NCBI RefSeq assembly: GCF_003674065.1
Contig: NZ_RDBE01000010.1
Coordinates: 654,906 to 718,905, forward strand
Source of the DNA: Nocardioides mangrovicus
Lineage (GTDB): Bacteria > Actinomycetota > Actinomycetes > Propionibacteriales > Nocardioidaceae
DNA length: 64,000 nucleotides
Direction: 5' to 3'
The notes beneath the pieces are model-generated. The model did not search any database and had not been told where the DNA came from. It saw only the letters and a program-made list of their open reading frames with translations. A program made the position numbers and the translations under genes. Each line of letters begins with the position of its first letter. The first letter of the stretch is position 1. Shown here in pieces: positions 48,311-56,667 of this stretch.

Positions 48311-49939
48311 ATGCGCCTGTTCCCTCGTACGTCCCTGTTCGCCGCCTGCGCGACCCTGCTCGCCCTCGGGCTGGCCGGGCCTGCGGCGCTGTCCGCCTCG
48401 GCGTCCCCGACCCCGGAGAAGACGGTCGCGAAGCACGCGAAGAAGAAGAACCGCGGCGCGACCGTCAACCAGGTCAAGGTGCCGGTGCTCCCGGCCGCGC
48501 TGCGCGCCGCCGGCGGCATGCAGCCCGACAAGCCGCAGCCGTACGCGAAGCTGACCTCGGTCGGCACCCGCGACTACGGGATGGTCGGCGTCACCTGGCG
48601 CAAGCGCACCGGCAACGCCCAGACCAAGGTGTGGGTGCGCACCCAGACCAACCACAGGTGGTCGCGGTGGACGCGCCTCGACGTCGACGACGACGGCAAC
48701 GGCGGCACCCGCTGGGGCACCGAGGGGCTGTGGATCGGCCACGCCGACGGCGTCTCCGCCGTGGTCAAGACCGTCGGCGGCCGCGCGCCGCGCGACATCC
48801 GGATCGTGCTGGTCAACCCCGGCGCCGGCCCCGCGGTGGCCAAGCTGCCCTCCACCCTCAAGCACGGGACGGTCACCGGCGCCACCGGCGCCCGCGGCAG
48901 CAGCGTGAGCTTCGCCTCCGCGACCAGCCTGACCGGCGCGCTGGCCGCCGACCCGGCCACCGCGACCGCCAAGAAGAAGTCGCCCGCGAGCGCGAGCAGC
49001 CCGTACTACACCGCGCAGCCGACGATCATCACCCGCGCCCAGTGGGGCGCCCAGGCCAACAAGCCCTGCGACAGCCCGCAGGTCTCCTCGCGCACCCTGG
49101 GCGTCGTCATCCACCACACCGCCGGCTCGAACAGCTACACCGCGGCGCAGTCCGCGGCGATCATGCGCGCGACGCAGGCGTACCACATGAACGGCCGCGG
49201 CTGGTGCGACATCGGCTACAACTACCTCGTCGACCGGTACGGCCAGATCTTCGAGGGCCGCAACGGCGGCGTCGACCAGATGGTGCGCGGTGCGCACGCG
49301 GGCAACTTCGACGTGAACACATACGCCGCCGGCATCTCGATGATGGGCAATTTCCAGGTGGCCAAGCCGCCCGCCGCGCTGCGCAAGGCGGTCATCCGGC
49401 TGGTGGGCTGGCGGCTGGGCACCTTCTACCTCTCACCGCGCGGCAAGTACAAGCTCGACGGGCACACGTTCAACCGGATCGAGGGTCACCGCGACGTCTA
49501 CCTCAGCGGCCTGCGACCGGCGACCAGCACCGATTGCCCGGGCAAGTACGCCTACGCCTGGCTCAACGGCAAGTACGGCCTGCGCTACCAGGTGGCCCGC
49601 TACCTCGCGCACTACAACACCCCGCCGAAGCGCAAGATGCTCGCGCTAGGCACGGCGGTGACCGGAGCGGTCTACATGGGCGAGTACCGCACCGCCGGCG
49701 GCCGCAAGGTCATCATGGACAACGGCGAGATCCTCTCCAAGCCCGGCCTGGGACCGGCCCGGTGGGTGACCGGCGCGATCCGCACCAAGTACGACGCCGC
49801 CGGCGCCGAGGGCAGCGTCTTCGGCTTCCCCACCGCCGACGCCACCACCACCGGGACCGTCACCACCCAGACCTTCGAGCACGGGTCGATCGCGTTCGAC
49901 AGTGCGACCGGGGTGTACACGACGAACCCGGTGGTCTGA
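48311..49939 (+). CDS. Secreted N-acetylmuramoyl-L-alanine amidase (PGRP) with LGFP region
   Basis: Exported protein of 542 residues. Signal peptide (1-31, cleavage near SASA-SPTP), a Lys-rich linker, an N-terminal domain of about 180 residues, a peptidoglycan-recognition amidase domain (about 235-415) and a C-terminal LGFP-type region (about 440-542, GSVFGFPTADATTTG). Zinc ligands of the amidase are in VVIHHTAG, GHRDVYL and the Cys of STDCPG; the Tyr of GYNYLVDRYGQIFEGR is also present. It should cut the lactyl-peptide bond of peptidoglycan. It is monocistronic and followed by a repeated hairpin. Confidence 0.92.
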   Translation: MRLFPRTSLFAACATLLALGLAGPAALSASASPTPEKTVAKHAKKKNRGATVNQVKVPVLPAALRAAGGMQPDKPQPYAKLTSVGTRDYGMVGVTWRKRTGNAQTKVWVRTQTNHRWSRWTRLDVDDDGNGGTRWGTEGLWIGHADGVSAVVKTVGGRAPRDIRIVLVNPGAGPAVAKLPSTLKHGTVTGATGARGSSVSFASATSLTGALAADPATATAKKKSPASASSPYYTAQPTIITRAQWGAQANKPCDSPQVSSRTLGVVIHHTAGSNSYTAAQSAAIMRATQAYHMNGRGWCDIGYNYLVDRYGQIFEGRNGGVDQMVRGAHAGNFDVNTYAAGISMMGNFQVAKPPAALRKAVIRLVGWRLGTFYLSPRGKYKLDGHTFNRIEGHRDVYLSGLRPATSTDCPGKYAYAWLNGKYGLRYQVARYLAHYNTPPKRKMLALGTAVTGAVYMGEYRTAGGRKVIMDNGEILSKPGLGPARWVTGAIRTKYDAAGAEGSVFGFPTADATTTGTVTTQTFEHGSIAFDSATGVYTTNPVV

Positions 49940-49953
49940 GGCGGGTCGGTCGG

Positions 49954-49987
49954 CGGGGGTTTTGCCGGGTGCCCGGCAAAACCCCCG
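49954..49987. repeat. GTTTTGCCGGG hairpin repeat, copy 3
   Basis: Same 24-nt core (49959-49982) as the copies at 15128 and 15190, here extended by five pairs to a 34-nt palindrome. It lies between the convergent amidase and pntB genes and can terminate both. Confidence 0.8.
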
Positions 49988-50058
49988 GAAAATCCGTCCA
50001 GAAACGGTCGCGGAGACGAGTTCCAGTAGGTCCTCGCCCGGAACGCCCCGGGTTGTCG

Positions 50059-51447
50059 CTACAGCGCCTTGACGGCGTTGAGCAGCTTGCCGAGGGTTTC
50101 CTTGGCGTCGCCGAAGAGCAGGGTGGTCTTGGGGTCGAAGAGGAGCTCGTTCTCGATGCCGGCGAAGCCGGGGCGCATCGAGCGCTTGAGGAAGACGATC
50201 TGCTGGGCCTCGTCGGCGTTGAGGATCGGCATGCCGTAGATCGGGGCGCCGGGCGTGGTCTTCGCGGCCGGGTTCACCACGTCGTTGGCGCCGACCACCA
50301 CGACCACGTCGGTGTTCTTGAAGTCGCCGTTGATGTCGTCCATCTCCACCAGCTGCTCGTAGGGCACCTGCGCCTCGGCCAGCAGCACGTTCATGTGCCC
50401 GGGCATCCGGCCGGCCACCGGGTGGATCGCGTAGTCGACCTTGACGCCCTTCTCGCCCAGCACGTCGACCAGCTCGCGCAGCGTGTGCTGGGCCTGCGCG
50501 ACGGCCAGGCCGTAGCCCGGGACGACGATGACGCGGTCGGCGTACTCGAGCAGGATCGCGACGTCCTCGGGTCCGGCCGAGCGCACCGGGCGGTCGGAGG
50601 CCTCGCCGGCGCCCAGGGTCGAGCCGCCCTTGAGGGCGCCGAAGAGGATGTTGGCTACCGAACGGCCCATGGCACTCGCCATCAGTCGGGTGAGGAACGT
50701 GCCCGACGCGCCGACCAGCGTGCCCGCCACGAGCAGCAGGGTGTTGCCCAGGACGTAGCCGCCGGCGGCCACGGTCAGGCCGGTGAAGGCGTTGAGCAGC
50801 GAGATGACGATCGGTACGTCGGCACCGCCCACGGGCAGCACCAGCAGCACGCCGATCAGCAGCCCGACCAGCGCCAGCACGACGCCGACGGGCTCGGCGG
50901 GGTTGACCACGGTGACGACGGCGAGCACCACGGCGGCCAGCAGGCCGAGACCGAACACCACGGGCAGCCCGGGGAAGACCACCGGGCGTGAGGTCATCAG
51001 CTCCTGCAGCTTCAAGAAGGTGATGACCGAGCCGGCGAAGGAGACCGAGCCGACCAGGATCGTGAACGCGGTGGCCAGCAGCGTGAACCACGGGACGCTT
51101 CCCGCGAACTCGTCCGCGGCGACGAGCTCGCGCAGCTCCAGCAGCGCGACCAGCGCGGCCGCGCCGCCGCCGACGCCGTTGAACAGCGCCACCATCTGCG
51201 GCATCTGGGTCATCTGCACGCGCCGCGCGCCGACGAAGCCGCCGGCGGCGCCGACCACGATCGCGGCCAGGATCAGCGGCACGTGGTGCAGGTCGAGGTA
51301 GAAGAACGGGATGGCGCAGCCGACCACCGCCGCCACGGCGCCGATGAGGTTGCCGGTGCGCGCGGTCCGCGGTCCGGAGAGCCCCTTCAGCGCCAGGATG
51401 AATCCGACCGCGCACACCAGGTACGCGACCTGCACCCAGACGGGCAT
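50059..51447 (-). CDS. pntB: NAD(P) transhydrogenase subunit beta
   Basis: Membrane and NADP-binding subunit of 462 residues. About nine hydrophobic helices (1-265) precede the soluble dIII domain with the NADP-binding GYGLAVAQAQHTL and GANDVVNPAAKT motifs. Together with the two alpha chains it moves hydride from NADH to NADP coupled to the proton gradient. ATG 51447 shares a base with the stop of the small alpha chain (TGATG). It is the last gene of the operon; a hairpin repeat follows 71 nt further. Confidence 0.96.
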   Translation of the reverse strand: MPVWVQVAYLVCAVGFILALKGLSGPRTARTGNLIGAVAAVVGCAIPFFYLDLHHVPLILAAIVVGAAGGFVGARRVQMTQMPQMVALFNGVGGGAAALVALLELRELVAADEFAGSVPWFTLLATAFTILVGSVSFAGSVITFLKLQELMTSRPVVFPGLPVVFGLGLLAAVVLAVVTVVNPAEPVGVVLALVGLLIGVLLVLPVGGADVPIVISLLNAFTGLTVAAGGYVLGNTLLLVAGTLVGASGTFLTRLMASAMGRSVANILFGALKGGSTLGAGEASDRPVRSAGPEDVAILLEYADRVIVVPGYGLAVAQAQHTLRELVDVLGEKGVKVDYAIHPVAGRMPGHMNVLLAEAQVPYEQLVEMDDINGDFKNTDVVVVVGANDVVNPAAKTTPGAPIYGMPILNADEAQQIVFLKRSMRPGFAGIENELLFDPKTTLLFGDAKETLGKLLNAVKAL

Positions 51448-51749
51448 CAGGCGTCGACCTTCTTGGCCGGCTTCTTGCGGGTGAACATCTGCAGCATCCG
51501 GTCGGTGACGACGAAGCCGCCGACCATGTTCACCGCGGCCAGCACGATCGCGACGACGCCCACGACGACCGCGACCGCGTTGTCGGTGGAGCCGGTGACG
51601 ATGATCGCGCCGAGCAGGATGATGCCGTGGATGGCGTTGGCGCCCGACATCAGCGGCGTGTGGAGCGTCGAGGAGACCTTCGAGATCACCTCGATGCCCA
51701 CGAACACGCTGAGCACGAAGATCGTGAGCAGGGTGACGGACTCGTTCAC
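51447..51749 (-). CDS. pntAB: NAD(P) transhydrogenase subunit alpha, membrane part
   Basis: Short membrane chain of 100 residues with three to four hydrophobic helices, corresponding to the C-terminal membrane part of the full-length PntA of enterobacteria. HTPLMSGANAIHGIILLGA is the family-defining segment. The GTG start overlaps the stop of the upstream soluble alpha chain by 4 nt. The split alpha1/alpha2/beta arrangement is normal in actinobacteria and alphaproteobacteria. It ends with a Lys-rich tail (RKKPAKKVDA). Confidence 0.95.
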   Translation of the reverse strand: MNESVTLLTIFVLSVFVGIEVISKVSSTLHTPLMSGANAIHGIILLGAIIVTGSTDNAVAVVVGVVAIVLAAVNMVGGFVVTDRMLQMFTRKKPAKKVDA

Positions 51750-52873
51750 TGCGAAGGTCCTTCCAGGGCCTGACGGGTGGGTTCGTGCAGGATCCGACCG
51801 CCGTGCGTGACGCAGGCGCCGGCGACGATCTCGTCGTCGAAGTCCGGCGCGAAGGCACCGTCGGCGGTCATGAGCGTCACCAGGTTGACCAGGTTCTGGG
51901 CGTAGAGCCGCGACGCCGGGCCGGGCATCTGCGCCGGCACATTCGCCCCGCCCCACACGGTGGCCCGCCCGATGCGGACGACCTCGCCGGGCTGCGAGCC
52001 CTCGACGTTGCCGCCCGACTCCGCGGCCAGGTCGACGACGACGGAGCCCGGGCCCATCTGCTCCACCATCTCGCGCGTCACCAGCACCGGTGCCGTGCGT
52101 CCCGGCACGGCCGCGGTGGTGATGAGCGCGTCGGCCGCGGCGATGTAGGGGGTGAGCAGCTCGCGCTGCCGCGCCGCCCGGTCCTCGGTCATCTCGCGGG
52201 CATAGCCACCGGCGCCCTCGAGGGTCTCCAGGTCCAGGTCGATGGCCTGGGCACCCATGGAGCGGATCTCCTCCGCGGCGGCCGCCCGGACGTCGTAGGC
52301 CTTGACCACCGCGCCGAGCCGCTTGGCCGTCGCGATCGCCTGCAGGCCGGCGACGCCCGCGCCGAGCACCACGACGTCGGCGGGCGGCACCGTGCCGGCG
52401 GCGGTCATGTTCAGCGGGAAGAACCGGCGCAGGAGCCCGGCGGCGACGACCGCGCACCGGTAGCCCGCCACCAGCGCCTGCGAGGACAGCGCGTCCATCG
52501 ACTGAGCACGCGAGATACGCGGCACCAGCTCGACGGCGAACGAGGTCACCTTGATGTCGCGCAGATCGGCGACCAACGACTGCTGCTGGTTGACCGGCAG
52601 GAACGAGATCGTCGTCGTGCCCTCCGGCAGCCTGCGCACGACGTCGACCGGCAGCGGCTGCACCGCGAGGACCACGCTCGCACCGGTGATCGCGTCCGGG
52701 TCGATGGAGGCGCCCGCGGCCTCGTAGTCGGCGTCGGTGAACCCGGCGGCGTCGCCGGCACCGGGCTCGACGCGCACCGTGTAGCCCAGGGCGGTCAGCT
52801 TGCCGACCAGCTCGGGGACCATCGCGACGCGGGTCTCGCCCTCGCGGGTCTCGCGCACGACTGTGACGTCCAT
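51746..52873 (-). CDS. pntAA: NAD(P) transhydrogenase subunit alpha, NAD-binding part
   Basis: Soluble dI chain of 375 residues binding NAD(H). Visible: RETREGETRVAMVP at the start, the Rossmann motif VLGAGVAGLQAIATAKRLG, the RQ loop EDRAARQRELLTPYI and the GGNVEGSQPGE segment. It overlaps the next chain by 4 nt. The start ATG lies 11 nt after the VIT transporter stop and lacks a strong ribosome-binding site, so it depends on upstream transcription. Length is typical of split PntA1 (about 370-380). Confidence 0.96.
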   Translation of the reverse strand: MDVTVVRETREGETRVAMVPELVGKLTALGYTVRVEPGAGDAAGFTDADYEAAGASIDPDAITGASVVLAVQPLPVDVVRRLPEGTTTISFLPVNQQQSLVADLRDIKVTSFAVELVPRISRAQSMDALSSQALVAGYRCAVVAAGLLRRFFPLNMTAAGTVPPADVVVLGAGVAGLQAIATAKRLGAVVKAYDVRAAAAEEIRSMGAQAIDLDLETLEGAGGYAREMTEDRAARQRELLTPYIAAADALITTAAVPGRTAPVLVTREMVEQMGPGSVVVDLAAESGGNVEGSQPGEVVRIGRATVWGGANVPAQMPGPASRLYAQNLVNLVTLMTADGAFAPDFDDEIVAGACVTHGGRILHEPTRQALEGPSQ

Positions 52874-52884
52874 GACTGCGCAAC

Positions 52885-53625
52885 CTAGCCGAGACCGCGG
52901 CCCACCAGACCCCCGATGAGGTATGTCACAACCATCGCCAGCAGGCCTCCGGCGATGTTACGAACGACCGCGCGGACCCGCGGCGCGTCACCCGACGCAG
53001 CGCTGGCGTAGCCGGTGACGGCCAGCGCGAGCGCCACCGCGACGACGGTGACCCACACCCGCACGCCGGGCGGGAACAGCGTGATCGTGAGCAGCGGTAG
53101 CGCCGCCCCGAGCGTGAAAGCAACCATCGAGGCCAGGGCCGCCTGCCAGGGACTGGTCAGGTCGTCGGGATCGATGCCGAGCTCGGTCTCGGCGTGCGCG
53201 GCCAGCGCGTCGTGGGCGGTCAGCTGCTGCGCCACCTCCAGTGCCAGCGCGTCGGTGAGCCCCTTGTCGCGGTAGAGCCCGGCCAGCTCCGCCAGCTCGT
53301 CCTCGGGGTCCTCGGCCAGCTCGCGCCGCTCCTTGTCGAGCAGCGCTCGCTCGGTGTCGCGCTGCGTGCTGACCGAGACGTACTCACCCGCGCCCATGCT
53401 GAGCGCTCCGGCGACCAACCCGGCGACGCCGGCCACGACGATGGTGTCGCGGTGGCTGGTCGCACCGGCGACCCCCATCACGATGCCCGCCACCGAGACG
53501 ATGCCGTCGTTGGCGCCGAGGACGGCGGCGCGCAGGCGGTTGAGCAGCCCGCCGATGCTCCGCTCGTGCGGCTCGTCGGCATGCGGGCCGATGCGATCCG
53601 GCTGCGGTGTCGGGATCTGGCTCAC
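52885..53625 (-). CDS. VIT1/CCC1 family iron/manganese transporter
   Basis: Membrane protein of 246 residues with five hydrophobic helices. The family signature LGANDGIVSVAGIVMGVAGA opens the membrane part, followed by MGAGEYVSVSTQRD, then a helical cytosolic stretch rich in Glu/Asp (ERRELAEDPEDELAELAGLY) that binds metal in plant and yeast VIT1. It should export Fe2+ or Mn2+ from the cytosol. The GTG start lies 17 nt after the VOC stop. Placement in front of the transhydrogenase genes is unusual. Confidence 0.9.
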   Translation of the reverse strand: MSQIPTPQPDRIGPHADEPHERSIGGLLNRLRAAVLGANDGIVSVAGIVMGVAGATSHRDTIVVAGVAGLVAGALSMGAGEYVSVSTQRDTERALLDKERRELAEDPEDELAELAGLYRDKGLTDALALEVAQQLTAHDALAAHAETELGIDPDDLTSPWQAALASMVAFTLGAALPLLTITLFPPGVRVWVTVVAVALALAVTGYASAASGDAPRVRAVVRNIAGGLLAMVVTYLIGGLVGRGLG

Positions 53626-53642
53626 CGCGCCATCCTCGCGGG

Positions 53643-54011
53643 TCAGGCGCGGTCGTGAAGCGTGACGTGGTAGCCGTCGGGGTCGGCGAAGGTGAAGGTG
53701 CGCCCGAACGGACCGTCGATCGGAGCGGCGACGATGGAGTGGCCGTCGGCCTCGAGGGCGTCGTGGATGGCCTGCACGTCGGTGGCGTGGAACCACAGCG
53801 CGACGCCGAGCCCGGGCTGCGCGACCGAGGTCAGGTCGGTTCCTTCGACGAGGTCGCGGACAGCGAACGCGATCGGCTGCGTGTCGAACACGACAGCGTG
53901 GGGCGGGCCGGCGGGTGATCGGACCAGGCCGAGGTACTGCTCGTAGAAGGCCTGCGACGCGTCGAGATCGCGCACCTGCAGGGAGATGAAGTCGGTTCCA
54001 GTGACGGGCAT
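53643..54011 (-). CDS. VOC family protein, small
   Basis: Protein of 122 residues of the vicinal-oxygen-chelate fold: ISLQVRDLDASQAFYEQYLGL in the first repeat and FADPDGYHVTLHD at the end. Such single-domain proteins serve as antibiotic-binding or glyoxalase-like enzymes. AAGGAG lies 9 nt upstream of the ATG. It is divergent from a MarR gene and its promoter is interlocked with MarR-type operators, so it is the probable direct target of that regulator. It is the first gene of a run through VIT to pntB. Confidence 0.87.
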   Translation of the reverse strand: MPVTGTDFISLQVRDLDASQAFYEQYLGLVRSPAGPPHAVVFDTQPIAFAVRDLVEGTDLTSVAQPGLGVALWFHATDVQAIHDALEADGHSIVAAPIDGPFGRTFTFADPDGYHVTLHDRA

Positions 54012-54029
54012 GGTGACACTCCTTGTCTA

Positions 54030-54045
54030 TGTCAGGTTATTGACA
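54030..54045. promoter_or_regulatory. MarR operator 1 (TGTCA-N6-TGACA)
   Basis: Perfect inverted repeat TGTCA/TGACA with a 6-nt spacer. It covers a consensus -35 TTGACA (54040-54045) for the MarR gene and the -10 TAACCT (54039-54034) for the VOC gene on the other strand. Confidence 0.7.
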
Positions 54046-54056
54046 CATCGAGGCTA

Positions 54057-54072
54057 TGTCAGAATATTGACA
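54057..54072. promoter_or_regulatory. MarR operator 2 (TGTCA-N6-TGACA)
   Basis: Second identical inverted repeat, 27 bp from the first and extended to ATGTCA/TGACAT. It covers the -35 CTGACA (54062-54057) of the VOC gene and the -10 region (AATATT, 54063-54068) and start codon of the MarR gene. Confidence 0.7.
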
Positions 54073-54539
54073 TGGCACAAGTCGGTGAGGGTGTGGATCT
54101 CGAGACGTCCGTCGGCTATCTGCTCAAGGAGGCCTCGAGCGCACTGCGGACCGCGATGGAGGACGTGTTGCGGCCACTGGGCATGAACGTCACGCGCTAC
54201 TCCTGCCTGGAGCTGCTGGCACAGCGGCCCGGTCTGTCCAGCTCCGAGCTCGCCCGTGGCGCCTTCGTCACCCGGCAGTCGATGAACGTGCTGCTGCAGG
54301 CGCTCGAGCGCGAGGGCTACGTCACCCGCGCGGAGACCGCGACCGTGGGCAAGGTGCTGCCCACCCGACTCACGCCCCGCGGCCGGCGCCTCCTGGCCAA
54401 GGCGACCGTCGCCGTCCGCTCGGTGGAGGTCACCATGCTGTCCGGCCTGAGCGAACCCCAGCGCTCAGCCGCCGCCAGGATGCTGCGGAGCATGGTGGAC
54501 GCGCTGCACGAGGGCGCGACGACGGCGGGCGCTCAGTAG
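54072..54539 (+). CDS. MarR-family regulator
   Basis: Regulator of 155 residues with the winged helix in LSSSELARGAFVTRQSMNVLLQALERE (about 57-83) and the wing GYVTRAETATVGKVLPTRLTPRG. The ATG at 54072 lies inside operator 2 with no ribosome-binding site, so it may be leaderless; a GTG at 54093 with GGTGAGGG upstream is an alternative start. It should repress itself and the divergent VOC gene by binding the two TGTCA-N6-TGACA sites. The gene converges on menB with 7-nt overlap. Confidence 0.88.
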   Translation: MAQVGEGVDLETSVGYLLKEASSALRTAMEDVLRPLGMNVTRYSCLELLAQRPGLSSSELARGAFVTRQSMNVLLQALEREGYVTRAETATVGKVLPTRLTPRGRRLLAKATVAVRSVEVTMLSGLSEPQRSAAARMLRSMVDALHEGATTAGAQ

Positions 54540-55450
54540 TACCAGGGGAACGGCGACCAGTCCGGGTCGCGCTTCTGGAGGAACTGGTCGCGGCCCTCGG
54601 CGGCCTCGTCGGTCATGTAGGCCAGCCGCGTGGCCTCGCCGGCGAAGAGCTGCTGGCCGACCAGGCCGTCGTCGGTGGCGTTGAAGGCGTACTTGAGCAT
54701 CCGGACGGCGGTGGGCGACTTGGTGTGGACGATGCGGCCCCACTCCAGGGCGGCGGCCTCCAGGTCGGCGTGGGGGACGGCGCGGTTGACCGTGCCCATC
54801 CGCATCCCGTCCTCGGCTGAGTACTCCTCGGCGAGGAAGAAGATCTCGCGGGCGTACTTCTGGCCCACCTGCTTGGCCAGGTAGGCCGAGCCGAAGCCGC
54901 CGTCGAAGGAGCCGACCTCGGCGTCGGTCTGCTTGAAGCGGGCGTGCTCGGCGCTGGCGATGGTGAGGTCGCACACCACGTGGAGGCTGTGACCGCCACC
55001 GGCGGCCCAGCCCGGCACGACGCAGACCACCACCTTGGGCATGAAGCGGATCAGCCGCTGCACCTCGAGGATGTGGAGCCGGCCCAAGCGGGCCTTGTCG
55101 ACGGTCTCGGCGGTCTCGCCGCCGGCGTACTGGTAGCCCGCGCGGCCGCGGATGCGCTGGTCGCCGCCGGTGCAGAAGGAGCGCTTGCCGTGCTTGGTCG
55201 ACGGCCCGTTGCCGGTGAGCAGCACGCAGCCGACGTCGCTGGAGGTGCGGGCGTGCTCGAGCACGCGGAGCAGCTCGTCGACGGTGTGCGGCCGGAAGGC
55301 GTTGAGGACGTCGGGCCGGTCGAAGGCGACGCGGACGGTGCCGTGGGCGCGGGCGCGGTGGTAGGTGAGGTCGGTCAGGTCCTCGAAGCCGGGGACGTCG
55401 TCCCAGGAGTCGGGGTCGAAGGTCTCGCTGACACCGGGGAGGGCGCTCAT
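54533..55450 (-). CDS. menB: 1,4-dihydroxy-2-naphthoyl-CoA synthase
   Basis: Crotonase-fold enzyme of 305 residues that closes the second ring in menaquinone synthesis. Signature FCTGGDQRIRGRAGYQY and AGGGHSLHVVCDLTIAS, and the oxyanion region TDAEVGSFDGGFGSAYLA; the C terminus PDWSPFPWYY is the usual MenB ending. ATG 55450 is used; the longer open frame up to 55666 has no conserved sequence. Other men genes are not in the window. It is divergent from the deazaflavin-dependent enzyme gene (49-bp gap). Confidence 0.96.
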   Translation of the reverse strand: MSALPGVSETFDPDSWDDVPGFEDLTDLTYHRARAHGTVRVAFDRPDVLNAFRPHTVDELLRVLEHARTSSDVGCVLLTGNGPSTKHGKRSFCTGGDQRIRGRAGYQYAGGETAETVDKARLGRLHILEVQRLIRFMPKVVVCVVPGWAAGGGHSLHVVCDLTIASAEHARFKQTDAEVGSFDGGFGSAYLAKQVGQKYAREIFFLAEEYSAEDGMRMGTVNRAVPHADLEAAALEWGRIVHTKSPTAVRMLKYAFNATDDGLVGQQLFAGEATRLAYMTDEAAEGRDQFLQKRDPDWSPFPWYY

Positions 55451-55499
55451 AGCGGGCAGGCTACGGAATGGGTTCCGCGCGGCACGCGTTGGCGCAGGT

Positions 55500-55946
55500 A
55501 TGACTCTCGAAGGCGAGTACGAGCCCAGCCCGGAGAAGTGGGTCCGCGAGCAGGTCGAGGAGTACGAGGCCTCGGGCGGCCAGCGCGCGAACATTTTGCG
55601 CGACCACCCGGAGTGGCCGATCGTGGTCATCACCTCGCGCGGCGCGAAGTCCGGCAAGCTGCGCAAGAACCCGGTGATGCGGGTGGAGAAGGACGGGGTC
55701 TACCTGGCCGTGGCGTCCAAGGGCGGCGCGCCCGAGCACCCGACCTGGTACCACAACTTCGTGGCCAACCCGGTGGTCACGCTGCAGGACGGCCCGGAGC
55801 CGCACGACTACGACGTGCGCCAGATCGAGGGCGACGAGCGGGCGCAGTGGTGGGACCGCGCGGTGAAGCAGTACTCGCCGTACGCGGAGTACCAGGAGAA
55901 GACCGACCGCGAGATCCCGCTGTTCGTGCTCGAGCGACGCGACTGA
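55500..55946 (+). CDS. Deazaflavin (F420)-dependent nitroreductase-family protein
   Basis: Split beta-barrel protein of 148 residues of the Ddn type, which uses cofactor F420 to reduce quinones or nitro compounds. Family pattern: PIVVITSRGAKSGKLRKNPVMRV, then PEHPTWYHNFVANPVVTL, and YAEYQEKTDREIPLFVLER at the end. Start ATG 55500. The divergent neighbour is menB, and menaquinone is a reported substrate of Ddn-type enzymes, so a shared role in quinone chemistry is possible (inference). A palindromic terminator follows. Confidence 0.9.
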   Translation: MTLEGEYEPSPEKWVREQVEEYEASGGQRANILRDHPEWPIVVITSRGAKSGKLRKNPVMRVEKDGVYLAVASKGGAPEHPTWYHNFVANPVVTLQDGPEPHDYDVRQIEGDERAQWWDRAVKQYSPYAEYQEKTDREIPLFVLERRD

Positions 55947-55954
55947 GAGCTGAC

Positions 55955-55988
55955 CCCACGATCCCCCGCACGTGCGGGGGATCATGGG
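55955..55988. terminator. CCCCGCACGTGCGGGG-type palindrome, second copy
   Basis: Perfect palindrome at 55960-55983 (arm GATCCCCCGCAC, then its complement), extended by CCCA/TGGG across one mismatch to 55955-55988. Its central 16 nt equal those of the palindrome at 5191-5226. It lies between two convergent genes and can terminate both. Confidence 0.65.
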
Positions 55989-56010
55989 TAGTCCTGAGCC
56001 TGGTGAGGCC

Positions 56011-56643
56011 CTAGTTGCGGGCGATGGAGTCGGCCAGCGCGCACAGGTGGCGCAGCCGGGCGATCTCGGAGTCCAGGATCTCCGGGCCGCCGCGGCGGGC
56101 GATGACCACGGTGTCCTTGGCCAGCGAGCAGCCGGCGGCGAGGACGTCGCCCCACTCCTCGGGGACCGGCAGGCGCAGGCCACGGCCGAGGTCCTCGGGC
56201 CAGCCCAGGTCGCCGGGCACGCGCTCGGGCGCGGCCGGCGTGCGGCGCACGATGTCGACCCGGTCGCCGGTGCGGGTGAGCTGTGCGGCCCAGTCGACGC
56301 GGAAAGCGGCTGGCAGCGCGTCGAGCAGCAGGTCCAGGGCGCGGTCGGGCTGCTGGGTCATCGACTCGACGACCTCGAGGTCCAAGAACAGGTTGCCTCC
56401 GGCGGTGTAGCGCGAGATCCACTGCACCCTCACGCCGTCGAGCTGATGGCAGGCCGAGACGATGCTGTCGGGCATCACGCTGGGCGCCAGGGTCAAGAAC
56501 ACGTCGTCGACCGCGCATCCGTCGCCGCGGTGCTCGACGATCTCGATCGCGTCGATGTTGCCGCCGGCGGCACCGATGGCCGACGCCAGCCGGCCCAGAG
56601 AGCCGGGGACGTCGGGCAGCGCGACCCGGAGCAGGAAGGACAC
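56011..56643 (-). CDS. ACT-domain protein
   Basis: Protein of 210 residues beginning with an ACT amino-acid-binding domain (LLRVALPDVPGSLGRLASAIGAAGG, then IDAIEIVEHRGDG, residues about 4-75). The remaining 130 residues have no catalytic motif I recognise; DVLAAGCSLAKDTVVIARRGGPE is conserved in appearance. ACT domains sense amino acids allosterically. The gene is alone, converging on the deazaflavin enzyme and 24 nt downstream of the RNA ligase gene in the same orientation, so the two may be co-transcribed. Confidence 0.82.
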   Translation of the reverse strand: MSFLLRVALPDVPGSLGRLASAIGAAGGNIDAIEIVEHRGDGCAVDDVFLTLAPSVMPDSIVSACHQLDGVRVQWISRYTAGGNLFLDLEVVESMTQQPDRALDLLLDALPAAFRVDWAAQLTRTGDRVDIVRRTPAAPERVPGDLGWPEDLGRGLRLPVPEEWGDVLAAGCSLAKDTVVIARRGGPEILDSEIARLRHLCALADSIARN

Positions 56644-56667
56644 GTCTGCGACCCTAGCGAAGCCGTG

